From Streptomyces sp. H39-S7 (GTDB lineage: Bacteria; Actinomycetota; Actinomycetes; Streptomycetales; Streptomycetaceae), in assembly GCF_027158205.1 (NCBI RefSeq), contig NZ_JAPVLU010000007.1, forward strand, positions 1-64,000: a stretch of 64,000 nucleotides of DNA, read 5' to 3'. Below the pieces are notes generated by a model. The model saw nothing but the letters and a program-made list of their open reading frames with translations, made no database searches and was not told the DNA's origin. The translations under genes were made by a program, and so were the position numbers. Of the stretch, positions 18,687 through 27,035 are shown in pieces; the first letter of the stretch is position 1, and the number at the start of each line of letters is the position of its first letter.

Positions 18687-19439
18687 TCAGGAGCCGACCG
18701 GGTTGACGAAAGTGCCTGGGTGGGTGGCGGCGTCCTGGCGGACTATGGAGCCGCCCCAGGGCCATTTCAGGGCGAACTGGGTCTCCTCGTCGGGCGGGGT
18801 GATGCGGACGAGGGCGGGTTCGAAGGCTTCGGCGGCGGGGGCCGCGGTGGGGAGGAGGGTGATGGAGAAGCTCGCGGTGTTCGAGGGCTTGAGCAGGATC
18901 TTGGTGGGCGACACCGAGGAGCGGGTCAGGGACCAGGTGCCGTCGGTCCCGCGGTCGCCGACTATGTCGACGCCGGGGAAGCCGATCAGCGAGCAGGTGT
19001 GGCGGCTGATGTTGGTGAAGTACACGGAGGCACGGGTCTGACGGGTCGAGCTCATGTCCGGCGCCGCGCCGCCGGCGGCGTCGAAGCCCGCTTTGAGGTC
19101 GGCGGTGTGGCAGCGGGCGATCGACGTGAGATCGAGGACGGTGGAGGCGCTGGCCGTGGACGTGTCGGCGGTGGACGTGTCGGTGTCCGGCGGGGCGCCG
19201 GCGCCCGTCGGCGCGGTGCTGGGTGTCTCGTCGGTGCCGGTCGGGGTGCCGCCGCCGGCGGAGGGGGTGGCTCGCGGGGTGGCCGTGCTGGGGGCCGGGG
19301 CGCTCGGGGCGTGGTTGGGGACTCCGCTGGAGCGCGCGCCCTCCACCGAGGTCGCGCACGCCACGGTGCCGGTGCTCAGGGCAGCCATGGCGAGGACCGC
19401 GGCCCCGTGGCGGGGCAGACGGTTCAGCAGTGCGGTCAT
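18687..19439 (-). CDS. DUF4232 lipoprotein
   Basis: 250 aa. N-terminal signal with a candidate lipobox GTVAC, a long Thr/Pro/Ala linker, then a DUF4232 domain starting RCHTADLKAGF with a conserved Cys pair (CHTADL and HTCSLIGFPGVDIVG) likely to form a disulfide. The C-terminus ends in WGGSIVRQDAATHPGTFVNPVGS. DUF4232 proteins are secreted and common in Streptomyces; function is unknown. Convergent with the DUF4352 gene. Confidence 0.83.
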   Translation of the reverse strand: MTALLNRLPRHGAAVLAMAALSTGTVACATSVEGARSSGVPNHAPSAPAPSTATPRATPSAGGGTPTGTDETPSTAPTGAGAPPDTDTSTADTSTASASTVLDLTSIARCHTADLKAGFDAAGGAAPDMSSTRQTRASVYFTNISRHTCSLIGFPGVDIVGDRGTDGTWSLTRSSVSPTKILLKPSNTASFSITLLPTAAPAAEAFEPALVRITPPDEETQFALKWPWGGSIVRQDAATHPGTFVNPVGS

Positions 19440-19543
19440 GGGTACCCAGCTCTCTGCGTGCGGCGGCGCGGCGATCTCTGTGGGTGATCACGCGCGGAGC
19501 ACGGGGCGCGGTTCCAGCGGACCGTCACCTGCCGCCTGTCCGG

Positions 19544-20539
19544 TCACCCCGCGGGGTCCACCGTGGCCGTCCGCGACGCGAGGCGCCGCTCGTCGGGCCA
19601 GTGCACCGCGCGGGCCCAGGAGAGCTTCTCGAAGATCCGGATGAGGCGGGCGCTGGAGTCCAGTTGGCCGCGCAGGACGCCGTGCCGGGCCGAGGTGGGG
19701 TCGGCGTGGTGGAGGTTGTGCCAGGACTCGCCGCCGGAGAGCACGGCCAGCCACCAGACGTTGCCCGAACGGTCCCGGGACTTGAAGGGGCGGGCTCCGG
19801 CCACGTGGCAGATCGAGTTGACGGACCAGGTGACGTGGTGGAGCAGCCCGATCCGTACCAGGCCGGCCCAGAAGAACGCCGACCACGCGGCTCCGCCGTC
19901 CCAGGCGCCGGCCCCCCACAGGCCGCCCGCCACGGCCGGCAGGCCGAACGAGGCCAGCACGATCAGCGGCTGCCAGCGGGCCAGCCGGACCAGGTCCCGG
20001 TCGGCGAGCAGGTCGGGGACGTACCGCGCCTGGTTCGTCTTCTCGTTTTTGAACGTCCACCCGACGTGCGCCCACGCCATCCCCTTGAGCAGGGCGCGCA
20101 CGGACGTGCCGAACCGCCAGGGGGAGTGCGGGTCGCCGGGCAGGTCCGCGAACTGGTGGTGGCGGCGGTGGTCCGCGCACCAGGTGATGACGTCACCCTC
20201 GACCGCCATCATGCCCGCGACAGCGAGGGCGATCTTCAGCGGCCGGGCCGCGCGGAACGCCTTGTGGGTGAAGAGCCGGTGGTAGCCGACGGTGACGCCG
20301 TGCATGACGACGGCGTACATCACCGCGCCGATCACCACTTCGTGCCAGCCGATGCCCCATCCCCACAGGACGACGACCGAGGCGATCACGGCGACGAAGG
20401 GGATGCCGGCGAAGACCCCCACGACCACCCGGTCGGAGGTGCCCATCCGCTCTCCCCACGGCGGTTCGGAAGCTGTGCCGGCGGGGGTGCCGGCGCCGGG
20501 GTCGGAATCTGCCTCGGTGCCTGGGTTCGTCCGTGTCAT
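19544..20539 (-). CDS. Acyl-CoA / fatty-acid desaturase
   Basis: 331-aa membrane di-iron desaturase. Three histidine boxes are intact: HRLFTH, HRRHHQ and WHNLHHAD. Hydrophobic segments before box 1 and between boxes 2 and 3 form the two membrane hairpins. Family members introduce a cis double bond into saturated acyl-CoA or lipid acyl chains. Start ATG at 20539 has a strong AAGGAGGG. A 16-bp palindromic element lies 55 bp upstream and the PucR regulator gene comes just before, so transcriptional control by a dedicated regulator is likely. Confidence 0.92.
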   Translation of the reverse strand: MTRTNPGTEADSDPGAGTPAGTASEPPWGERMGTSDRVVVGVFAGIPFVAVIASVVVLWGWGIGWHEVVIGAVMYAVVMHGVTVGYHRLFTHKAFRAARPLKIALAVAGMMAVEGDVITWCADHRRHHQFADLPGDPHSPWRFGTSVRALLKGMAWAHVGWTFKNEKTNQARYVPDLLADRDLVRLARWQPLIVLASFGLPAVAGGLWGAGAWDGGAAWSAFFWAGLVRIGLLHHVTWSVNSICHVAGARPFKSRDRSGNVWWLAVLSGGESWHNLHHADPTSARHGVLRGQLDSSARLIRIFEKLSWARAVHWPDERRLASRTATVDPAG

Positions 20540-20593
20540 CGGGACCCTCCTTGACGCTGCGCTTCGGGCGCTGTGCGGTCGGGTGGGCGGCAC

Positions 20594-20609
20594 CTTACTG
20601 ACGAGTAAG
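20594..20609. promoter_or_regulatory. Palindromic operator candidate upstream of desaturase
   Basis: CTTACT-GACG-AGTAAG: perfect 6-bp inverted arms around 4 bases, in the 140-bp gap between the PucR regulator and the desaturase. Its position fits an operator overlapping or next to the desaturase promoter. Confidence 0.55.
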
Positions 20610-20679
20610 CAGCGGTGCTACGCGGTGGCGGCGCAACCGGAAGGAACCGCTCATCACCCGATTGACAACGCGGAAGATG

Positions 20680-21870
20680 TCAGCGCAACTGCTGGACGCG
20701 CAGAGCCAGTTCCATCTCGAAGCGGGCGTCGGGGTCCTGGAGCCGGTCGCCGAACAGCTCGTCGAGCTGGCGCAGCCGGTAGCGGACGGTCTGCGGGTGG
20801 ATGCCGAGCCGGCCGGCCACCTCGTTGGCGTTGCGGCTGCACTGCAGCCAGCACAGCAGGGTGTCGGCGAGGCGCACCCGGTACGGCGGGCGCATCCGTT
20901 CCAGCGGGCCCAGATGGCGTTCCGCGAGGGCGTCCACCAGGGCCTCGTCCTGGAAGAGCAGCATGGTGGCGAGGTTCTCGGAACAGCGCACCACCTCGCC
21001 GCCCGGCAGGACGTCGCGGCGTGCGAGGTTCAGCGCGTCCATCGCCCAGCGCAGCGACCGCGCTCCGTCGGTCAGTTGGACGGTCGGGCCGAGGGCGGCG
21101 CGGTGGCCCTGGAGCGCCGAGTCGACGGCGCGGGTGCGTCCGGGACCGCCGGGGTCGGGGACGACGATGCAGCCGGGCCGCTGGTCGAAGCGGGCCAGGA
21201 AGTCGGGCGGCAGGATCGGGTAGAGGGTGTCCCGTTCCCAGTGGTGGTCCACGACGACCACGGCGAGCGAGGTGGGGACCGGCCAGTGGGCGGCGTGGGC
21301 GAGGTCACGGATGGCCTCCTCGGTGGGGGGCTGCTCGGCGATCAGCATGTCGAACAGCCGCAACCGGCGGCGTTGCAACTCGCCCGCCAGGTGCAACTGG
21401 GCCTCGGCGTAGCCGGCGGAGGTGGCCGTGGCGATCTCGTCGATGTGGACCAGCGCGGCCTCGCCGAGCAGGCCGAGGACTTCACGCGGCAGGACGTCGG
21501 CGTCGGCGAGGCTGACGATGCGGCGCCAGGCGATCCGGGCGGCGATGCGGAGCGCGCCCTGGAAGGAGTCGAGGCTGCGGCCCTCCCGGGCCTCGCCGCG
21601 GCCGATGCCGCGGTAGATGCCGATGACCTCCTGCGCGCTGATCCCCGGCGTGGACAGGCGGTCCAGCAGGAGGTTCAGGCCCAGTTCCACGCCGGTGTGG
21701 ATGGTCTTCGTGTAGGTGTCGTTCGTGGGGCGGTCGTACTCGGGGATCTCGGCCTGGATGGTCGCTACCACCTCCTTCCGGATGGCGTCGAGGAAGGGCC
21801 GCAGGTGATCGGCGAGTTGTGGGGGGATCTGGCTGAACGGCTCATCGGCCAGTTCGAGTGTCTGTCGCAC
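20680..21870 (-). CDS. PucR family transcriptional regulator
   Basis: 396 aa. The central GGDEF-like/CdaR segment and the C-terminal PucR helix-turn-helix (ADTLLCWLQCSRNANEVAGRLGIHPQTVRYRLRQLDELFGD) are clear. The C-terminal HTH is the usual PucR_HTH (HTH_30) form. Start GTG at 21870 has GGAAGGAA upstream. It lies directly before the desaturase on the same strand, so it is the likeliest regulator of it; the effector is unknown. Confidence 0.87.
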   Translation of the reverse strand: MRQTLELADEPFSQIPPQLADHLRPFLDAIRKEVVATIQAEIPEYDRPTNDTYTKTIHTGVELGLNLLLDRLSTPGISAQEVIGIYRGIGRGEAREGRSLDSFQGALRIAARIAWRRIVSLADADVLPREVLGLLGEAALVHIDEIATATSAGYAEAQLHLAGELQRRRLRLFDMLIAEQPPTEEAIRDLAHAAHWPVPTSLAVVVVDHHWERDTLYPILPPDFLARFDQRPGCIVVPDPGGPGRTRAVDSALQGHRAALGPTVQLTDGARSLRWAMDALNLARRDVLPGGEVVRCSENLATMLLFQDEALVDALAERHLGPLERMRPPYRVRLADTLLCWLQCSRNANEVAGRLGIHPQTVRYRLRQLDELFGDRLQDPDARFEMELALRVQQLR

Positions 21871-21975
21871 CGTGGCGGAGTTCCTTCCGCTTATTGGTTC
21901 GAATTCTTGCGACGGTACTCCCCAGTAGCCTCTGCCGCCACGGTGCCTGACGGAGTATCAGTTAATGGCCGATTA

Positions 21976-23412
21976 TCACTTGCGTGACAAGGAGCGCCCG
22001 ACGCGGCGGTGCGTCCCCATGGCCGATGTCCGGGGGCGCAGCGCCCAGAACGTCACCAGGGCGCCGCACAGCACACAGCCGGCCGCGAGTCGCAGCCCGG
22101 ACGCGTAACCGTCGAGGAACGCGGTCCGCGGATCGGAACCGGCGGCGATTCCCGCGCGCCGGGTGTGCGTCAGGACGACGCCGACCAGGGCGATGCCGAA
22201 GACCCCGGAGATCTCCCGGGCCGCGCTGACCACCCCGGACGCCATGCCGTTGCGGGACGGCGGCACCGCGGCGAGGGAGCGGATCGTCAGCGGTGTGGTG
22301 AGCGCGGAGCCCACGCCGATCAGCAACAACCCCGGCTGCAGACCGAGATACGTCGTCCGCAGACCCGTCGCGGACACCTGCACCAGCCCCCACGCCACCA
22401 GCACCAGCCCGGCCGATATCACCCGGTGCGCGCCCCAGACCGTGCAGAGCCGCTCCGCGAACGGCGTCAGTGCCAGCAGCGCGAGCGCCAGCGGCAGGAA
22501 GGCCAGGCCGGCCTTGGTGGCGGAGAACCCGAGCACCTGCTGGAGGTACAGCGTGGTGAAGAAGAACACGCCGTTGACACCGACGCCCCAGAGCACCTGC
22601 GCGGCCGTGCCGCCGCTGAGGAGGCGGTCACGGAAGAGGCCCAGTTCGAGCAGCGGCGACGCCGCACGGACCTCGCGGGCGACGAACAGCCGACCGGTCA
22701 GCGCCGCCGCGAACAGACACTGCGGCACCGGCCAGCGGGTGAATCCGTGCGCCCCGCCCTCCAGCAGGCCGTAGGCCAGCAGGTACAGCGCGGCGGCCGA
22801 CAACACGACCCCGGGCAGATCGAGTCGGCGCAGCGCGGACGGCCCCGGGCGGCGAACGGCGGCCGGCACCGAGCCGGTCAGCAGCAGTCCGAGTGCGCCG
22901 AAGGGCACGTTCAGGAAGAACACCCAGCGCCAGCCCCAGTGCTCGGTGATGAACCCGCCGAGCACCGGCCCGAGAGCCAGTGCGACGGCCAGCGCCCCGG
23001 TCCACAGCCCGACCGCCAGGGAGCGCCGTGCGACGGGCAGGTGGCCGGTGATCACCGCCAGTGTCGCGGGGATCACCAGGGCGGCCCCTGCCCCCTGCAC
23101 GGTCCTGGCCAGGATCAGCGTCGCGCCGTCCGCCGCGAGACCGCCCGCCACCGAGGCGACCGTGAAGACCGCCAGTCCCGCGATCAGCACCGAGCGGCAG
23201 GCGAGAAGGTCGGCGAGCCGGCCGCCGGCCGGCAGCAGCGCGCCGAAGCTCAGCACGTAGCTGGTGCCCACCCACTCCAGGTCCTGCAGATCGAGGCCCA
23301 AGGCCTCCTGCACGGACGGCAGGGCGACGTTGACGACGGTGTTGTCCAGCGTCGTGATGAACCCGGTCACCGCGATCCCCAGCATGATCGGCAGTGTCCT
23401 GACCCGGTCCAC
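21976..23412 (-). CDS. MFS transporter, EmrB/QacA (DHA2, 14-TM) family
   Basis: 478-aa drug/metabolite:H+ antiporter. TM1 motif D1 is LDNTVVNVALPSVQ, the antiporter motif C is LGPVLGGFITEHWGWRWVF, and ILARTVQGAGAALVIPATLAVI is typical of this family. Start GTG at 23412 has AAAGGAG. Divergent from the carboxylase gene, with TGTCA-type repeats between them. It may export a toxic compound or a lipid product; no substrate can be read. Confidence 0.9.
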   Translation of the reverse strand: MDRVRTLPIMLGIAVTGFITTLDNTVVNVALPSVQEALGLDLQDLEWVGTSYVLSFGALLPAGGRLADLLACRSVLIAGLAVFTVASVAGGLAADGATLILARTVQGAGAALVIPATLAVITGHLPVARRSLAVGLWTGALAVALALGPVLGGFITEHWGWRWVFFLNVPFGALGLLLTGSVPAAVRRPGPSALRRLDLPGVVLSAAALYLLAYGLLEGGAHGFTRWPVPQCLFAAALTGRLFVAREVRAASPLLELGLFRDRLLSGGTAAQVLWGVGVNGVFFFTTLYLQQVLGFSATKAGLAFLPLALALLALTPFAERLCTVWGAHRVISAGLVLVAWGLVQVSATGLRTTYLGLQPGLLLIGVGSALTTPLTIRSLAAVPPSRNGMASGVVSAAREISGVFGIALVGVVLTHTRRAGIAAGSDPRTAFLDGYASGLRLAAGCVLCGALVTFWALRPRTSAMGTHRRVGRSLSRK

Positions 23413-23506
23413 CGGCGGCTCCTTTCCCGGGGCCGAGGACCGCCGGTCCCGACGGGTCGCGTGCTCGGGGCCGTCCGACCTTAGCCGCCGCGCCCACCGC
23501 CCGCCT

Positions 23507-23544
23507 TGTCATCGGAGTGACAGAACGCGGACGGGCGGCTGTCA
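23507..23544. promoter_or_regulatory. TGTCA/TGACA repeats in the MFS-carboxylase divergent gap
   Basis: TGTCA (23507-23511), six bases, TGACA (23518-23522), and a third half-site CTGTCA at 23539-23544. Inverted repeats of this kind in a divergent gap often bind MarR/TetR/GntR-type regulators. No regulator gene lies directly adjacent. Confidence 0.35.
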
Positions 23545-23639
23545 TGCCCCGCTCTAGTGGCCAGGCACCCGGAAGCGGAACCTGATGCCCCCATGACGCT
23601 CAGAATTCCGGATCCCCCCTCCGGTAAGGATGGCCGCGT

Positions 23640-25187
23640 ATGACCCGCTTCGCCGAGTTCGAGTCCCGTCGCGCCCAGCTTCGGCGAGGCGGCTCACCAG
23701 CGGCCGTGGAACGTCAGCACGGCCGCGGCCGGCTCACCGCGCGGGAGCGCATCGACCTGCTGCTCGACCCCGGCTCCTTCACCGAGACCGACGCCTTCGT
23801 ACGGCACCGCTGCACCGCCTACGGGATGGACGCCTCGCGTCCCGACGGCGACGGGGTCGTCACCGGCCACGGCACCGTCGACGACCGTCCGGTCGCGGTG
23901 TTCGCGCAGGACGCCACGGTGTTCGGCGGCAGCATGGGGGAGGCCTTCGGCGAGAAGGTCCTCAAGGTCATGGACCATGCGCTGAAGGTCGGCTGCCCCG
24001 TCATCGGCCTCAACGACTCGGGCGGTGCGCGCATCCAGGAGGGCGTCGTGGCCCTCGCCCACTACGCGGAACTCGTCCACCGCAACGTCATGGTCTCCGG
24101 GGTGATCCCCCAACTGTCCATGATCCTTGGCCCGTGCGCGGGCGGCGCCGCGTACTCGCCGGCGCTCACCGACTTCACGGTCATGGTGAAGGACATCTCC
24201 CACATGTTCGTCACCGGTCCCGACGTCATCCACTCGGTGACGGGGGAGGAGACCACCGCCGAGGAACTGGGCGGCGCCCGCACCAGCTCCGTCGTCAGCG
24301 GCACCGCCCACTACCTGGCCCACGACGAGGCCGACGCCTTCGACTTCGTCCGCGGACTGCTCTCCTACCTGCCCGCCAACAACCGCGAGGCGCCACCGCG
24401 CTACCGGCAGGACTGCGACCCCGGGATCACCGAACGGGACCGGGAACTCGACGAGATCGTCCCCGACAACCTCGGACACGCCTACGACATGCGGGAGATC
24501 CTGCGGCGGGTCGTGGACGACGGTGAACTGCTGGAGATCCAGGAGCTGTTCGCGCCGAACATCATCTGCGCCTTCGGCCGCGTAGAGGGCTCGTCGGTGG
24601 GCATCGTCGCCAACCAGCCGCTGCACTCCGCCGGCGCCCTGGACATCAACGCCTCGGAGAAGGCCGCCAGGTTCGTACGGTTCTGCGACGCCTTCGGCAT
24701 CCCGATCCTCTCCTTCGTCGACGTCCCCGGCTACCTCTCCGGCGTCCGGCTGGAGCACGGCGGCATCGTCCGCAGGGGTGCCAAGCTGCTGTACGCGTAC
24801 GCCGAGGCCACCGTCCCCGCCATCACCGTCGTCGTCCGCAAGGCATACGGCGGCGGGTACGCCGTCATGGGCTCCAAACACCTCGGCGCCGACCTCAACC
24901 TGGCGTGGCCGTCCGCGCAGATCGCCGTCATGGGCGCCCAGGGCGCGGTGGCCATCCTGCACCGCAAGGAGCTGCGCGACGCCGAGGACCCGGAGCTGCT
25001 GCGCAAGCAGCTGACCACCGAGTACGAGAACGAGTACGCCACCCCGTACCTCGCCGCGGAGCGCGGCTACCTCGACGCCGTCATCCTCCCGCACGAGACC
25101 CGCGGCCGGATCACCCGGGGGCTGCGCGCGCTGCACGGGAAGCACCGGCCCGCACCGCAGCGCCAGCACGGCAACATCCCGCTGTGA
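23640..25187 (+). CDS. Acyl-CoA carboxylase beta (carboxyltransferase) subunit, AccD/PccB type
   Basis: 515 aa. Two crotonase-fold halves: the N-terminal half binds acyl-CoA (GVIPQLSMILGPCAGGAAYSP oxyanion region) and the C-terminal half binds carboxybiotin (VDVPGYLSGVRLEHGGIVRRGAKLLYAYAEA). It transfers CO2 from biotin to an acyl-CoA, giving a carboxyacyl-CoA. Length is normal. No biotin carboxylase alpha subunit is nearby, so it must use one encoded elsewhere. It is the first gene of the FAAL-PKS-acyltransferase set, in the position taken by AccD4 in mycolate loci, which activates one fatty-acid partner. Confidence 0.9.
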   Translation: MTRFAEFESRRAQLRRGGSPAAVERQHGRGRLTARERIDLLLDPGSFTETDAFVRHRCTAYGMDASRPDGDGVVTGHGTVDDRPVAVFAQDATVFGGSMGEAFGEKVLKVMDHALKVGCPVIGLNDSGGARIQEGVVALAHYAELVHRNVMVSGVIPQLSMILGPCAGGAAYSPALTDFTVMVKDISHMFVTGPDVIHSVTGEETTAEELGGARTSSVVSGTAHYLAHDEADAFDFVRGLLSYLPANNREAPPRYRQDCDPGITERDRELDEIVPDNLGHAYDMREILRRVVDDGELLEIQELFAPNIICAFGRVEGSSVGIVANQPLHSAGALDINASEKAARFVRFCDAFGIPILSFVDVPGYLSGVRLEHGGIVRRGAKLLYAYAEATVPAITVVVRKAYGGGYAVMGSKHLGADLNLAWPSAQIAVMGAQGAVAILHRKELRDAEDPELLRKQLTTEYENEYATPYLAAERGYLDAVILPHETRGRITRGLRALHGKHRPAPQRQHGNIPL

Positions 25188-25274
25188 TCCCCATCCGTCC
25201 CCCGGCGCCGCGGATCCCCCACCGCCACCCCCTCTGAGAGCGGTCCCCCTCGCGCCCCCACCCTCTGGAGTCCC

Positions 25275-27035
25275 ATGCCCCCCGCGCGTCCCCTTCCGCT
25301 GACCGAGTCCCTCCGCCGCTGGTCCACCGAGCGCGGTACCCAGCGGGCCTTCACCTTCGTCGACTTCCCCACCCCCGACTCACCGGGCCGGCACCGCAGC
25401 CTGACCTGGAAGCGACTGGACAGCCAGGCCCGCACGATCGCCTGGCGGCTGCGGGCCGACGTGGGCCCCGGTGAGCGGGCCGCGCTGATGCTGCCCCAGG
25501 GACTGGGGTACGTGGCGGCCTTCCTCGGCTGCCTCTACGCGGGGGTGATCGCCGTCCCGCTGTTCAGCCCCGACCTGCCGGGGCACGCCGACCGGCTCGC
25601 CGCCGTGCTCGACGACTGCGAACCGTCCTGCATCCTGACCGACACCGCGACCGCCCCCGTCCTCGCGGCCTTCGCGTCCGAGCGCGGGATCCCGCACGTG
25701 CCGGTCCTGCGCATCGACCGGCCAGCCGGCGCGGAACCCCTCCCGGACCCGGAACGGCCGCTGCCGGTACCGGAACTGGACGACATCGCCTACCTCCAGT
25801 ACACGTCGGGTTCCACCCGGGTCCCCGCCGGGGTGATGATCAGCCACGGCAACGTCGTCGCCAACGCCCGGCAAGCCGTCACGGCGTTCGACGCGACCGC
25901 GGACGGCAACACCAGCGTCGGCTGGCTGCCGCTCTTCCACGACATGGGCCTGGTGCTGAGCGTCGCCGCGCCCGTCCTGGCCGGCCTGCCATCGGTGCTG
26001 ATGGACCCGGTCTCCTTCCTGGAGCGGCCGGTGCGCTGGCTGCGGCTGCTCGGCGCCTACCCGGGCACCATCAGCGCCGCCCCCAACTTCGCCTACGACT
26101 ACTGCGCCACCCGAATCGACACGGAGCAGGCCGAACCGCTGCGGCTGGACCGCGTCCACGTCATGATCAACGGCAGTGAACCCGTACGGCCGGGCACCGT
26201 CGAGCGCTTCCAGCGCGCCTTCGCCCACGCCGGACTGCCGCCCGAGGCGCACTGCCCCTCCTATGGGCTCGCCGAGGCCACCGTCTTCGTCACCACCGAT
26301 CCGCCCGCCGACCCGCCGCGGACGCTGGTCTGCGACCGCGAGGCGCTGGCGGCGGGGGAGATCCGGCCGTGCGCGGACGACGACGCCCTGGCCACCGAAC
26401 TGGTCGGCTGCGGCATGCCGGTGGGACAGGAGCTGCGCATCACGGACCCGGCGACGGGGCTCGTGCTGCCCGAGGACCGGATCGGGGAGATCCGGCTGCG
26501 CGGTCCCAACATCGGCCTCGGCTACTGGAAGCGGACCGGCCGTTCGCAGGCGTCCTTCGCCTCCCGCATCCCCGGTGAAGAGGGCGACTGGCTGCGCACC
26601 GGCGACCTCGGCGCCCTGCACGAAGGACGGCTCCAGGTCACCGGACGGCTGAAGGACCTGCTGATCGTGGACGGCCGCAACCACTACCCGCAGGATCTGG
26701 AGGAGACCGTCCAGTCCTCCCTGGACTGCGTACGCCGCGACCGGCTCGCGCTGTTCACCGTCACCGGCGACGGCCGGTCCGACGAGGTGGTCGCCGTCGC
26801 CGAGCACGCCCGCGACCTCGACGTCACCCCGGAGCTGTGCGCCGCGGCGGAGCGGGCCGCCCGCGCCCGGATCTCCGCCCGGCACGGGGTACGGCTGACC
26901 CGGCTGCTCCTCGTGCCGCCCGGCGCGGTGCCGCGCACCTCCAGCGGCAAGGTCTCCCGTTCCGCCTGCCGCGAGCGGTACCTGGCGGGCGCGTACGAGG
27001 ACGCGTACGCGAAGGAGGCAGCGGCCGGTGAGTGA
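25275..27035 (+). CDS. Fatty-acyl-AMP ligase (FAAL, FadD32-like role)
   Basis: 586 aa ANL-superfamily enzyme. P-loop-like YLQYTSGSTRVPAGVMISHGN, core GEIRLRGPNIGLGYWKR, hinge and C-terminal RTGDLGALHEGRLQVTGRLKDLLIVDGRNHYPQDLE are typical of FAALs (GRNHYPQD rather than the CoA-ligase form), which make acyl-adenylates and pass the chain to a carrier protein. A Lys near the C-terminus (TSSGKVSRSACR) is the adenylation Lys. It overlaps the PKS by 8 bp, so the first ACP of that PKS is its probable acceptor. Start ATG at 25275 has GGAG. Confidence 0.92.
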   Translation: MPPARPLPLTESLRRWSTERGTQRAFTFVDFPTPDSPGRHRSLTWKRLDSQARTIAWRLRADVGPGERAALMLPQGLGYVAAFLGCLYAGVIAVPLFSPDLPGHADRLAAVLDDCEPSCILTDTATAPVLAAFASERGIPHVPVLRIDRPAGAEPLPDPERPLPVPELDDIAYLQYTSGSTRVPAGVMISHGNVVANARQAVTAFDATADGNTSVGWLPLFHDMGLVLSVAAPVLAGLPSVLMDPVSFLERPVRWLRLLGAYPGTISAAPNFAYDYCATRIDTEQAEPLRLDRVHVMINGSEPVRPGTVERFQRAFAHAGLPPEAHCPSYGLAEATVFVTTDPPADPPRTLVCDREALAAGEIRPCADDDALATELVGCGMPVGQELRITDPATGLVLPEDRIGEIRLRGPNIGLGYWKRTGRSQASFASRIPGEEGDWLRTGDLGALHEGRLQVTGRLKDLLIVDGRNHYPQDLEETVQSSLDCVRRDRLALFTVTGDGRSDEVVAVAEHARDLDVTPELCAAAERAARARISARHGVRLTRLLLVPPGAVPRTSSGKVSRSACRERYLAGAYEDAYAKEAAAGE

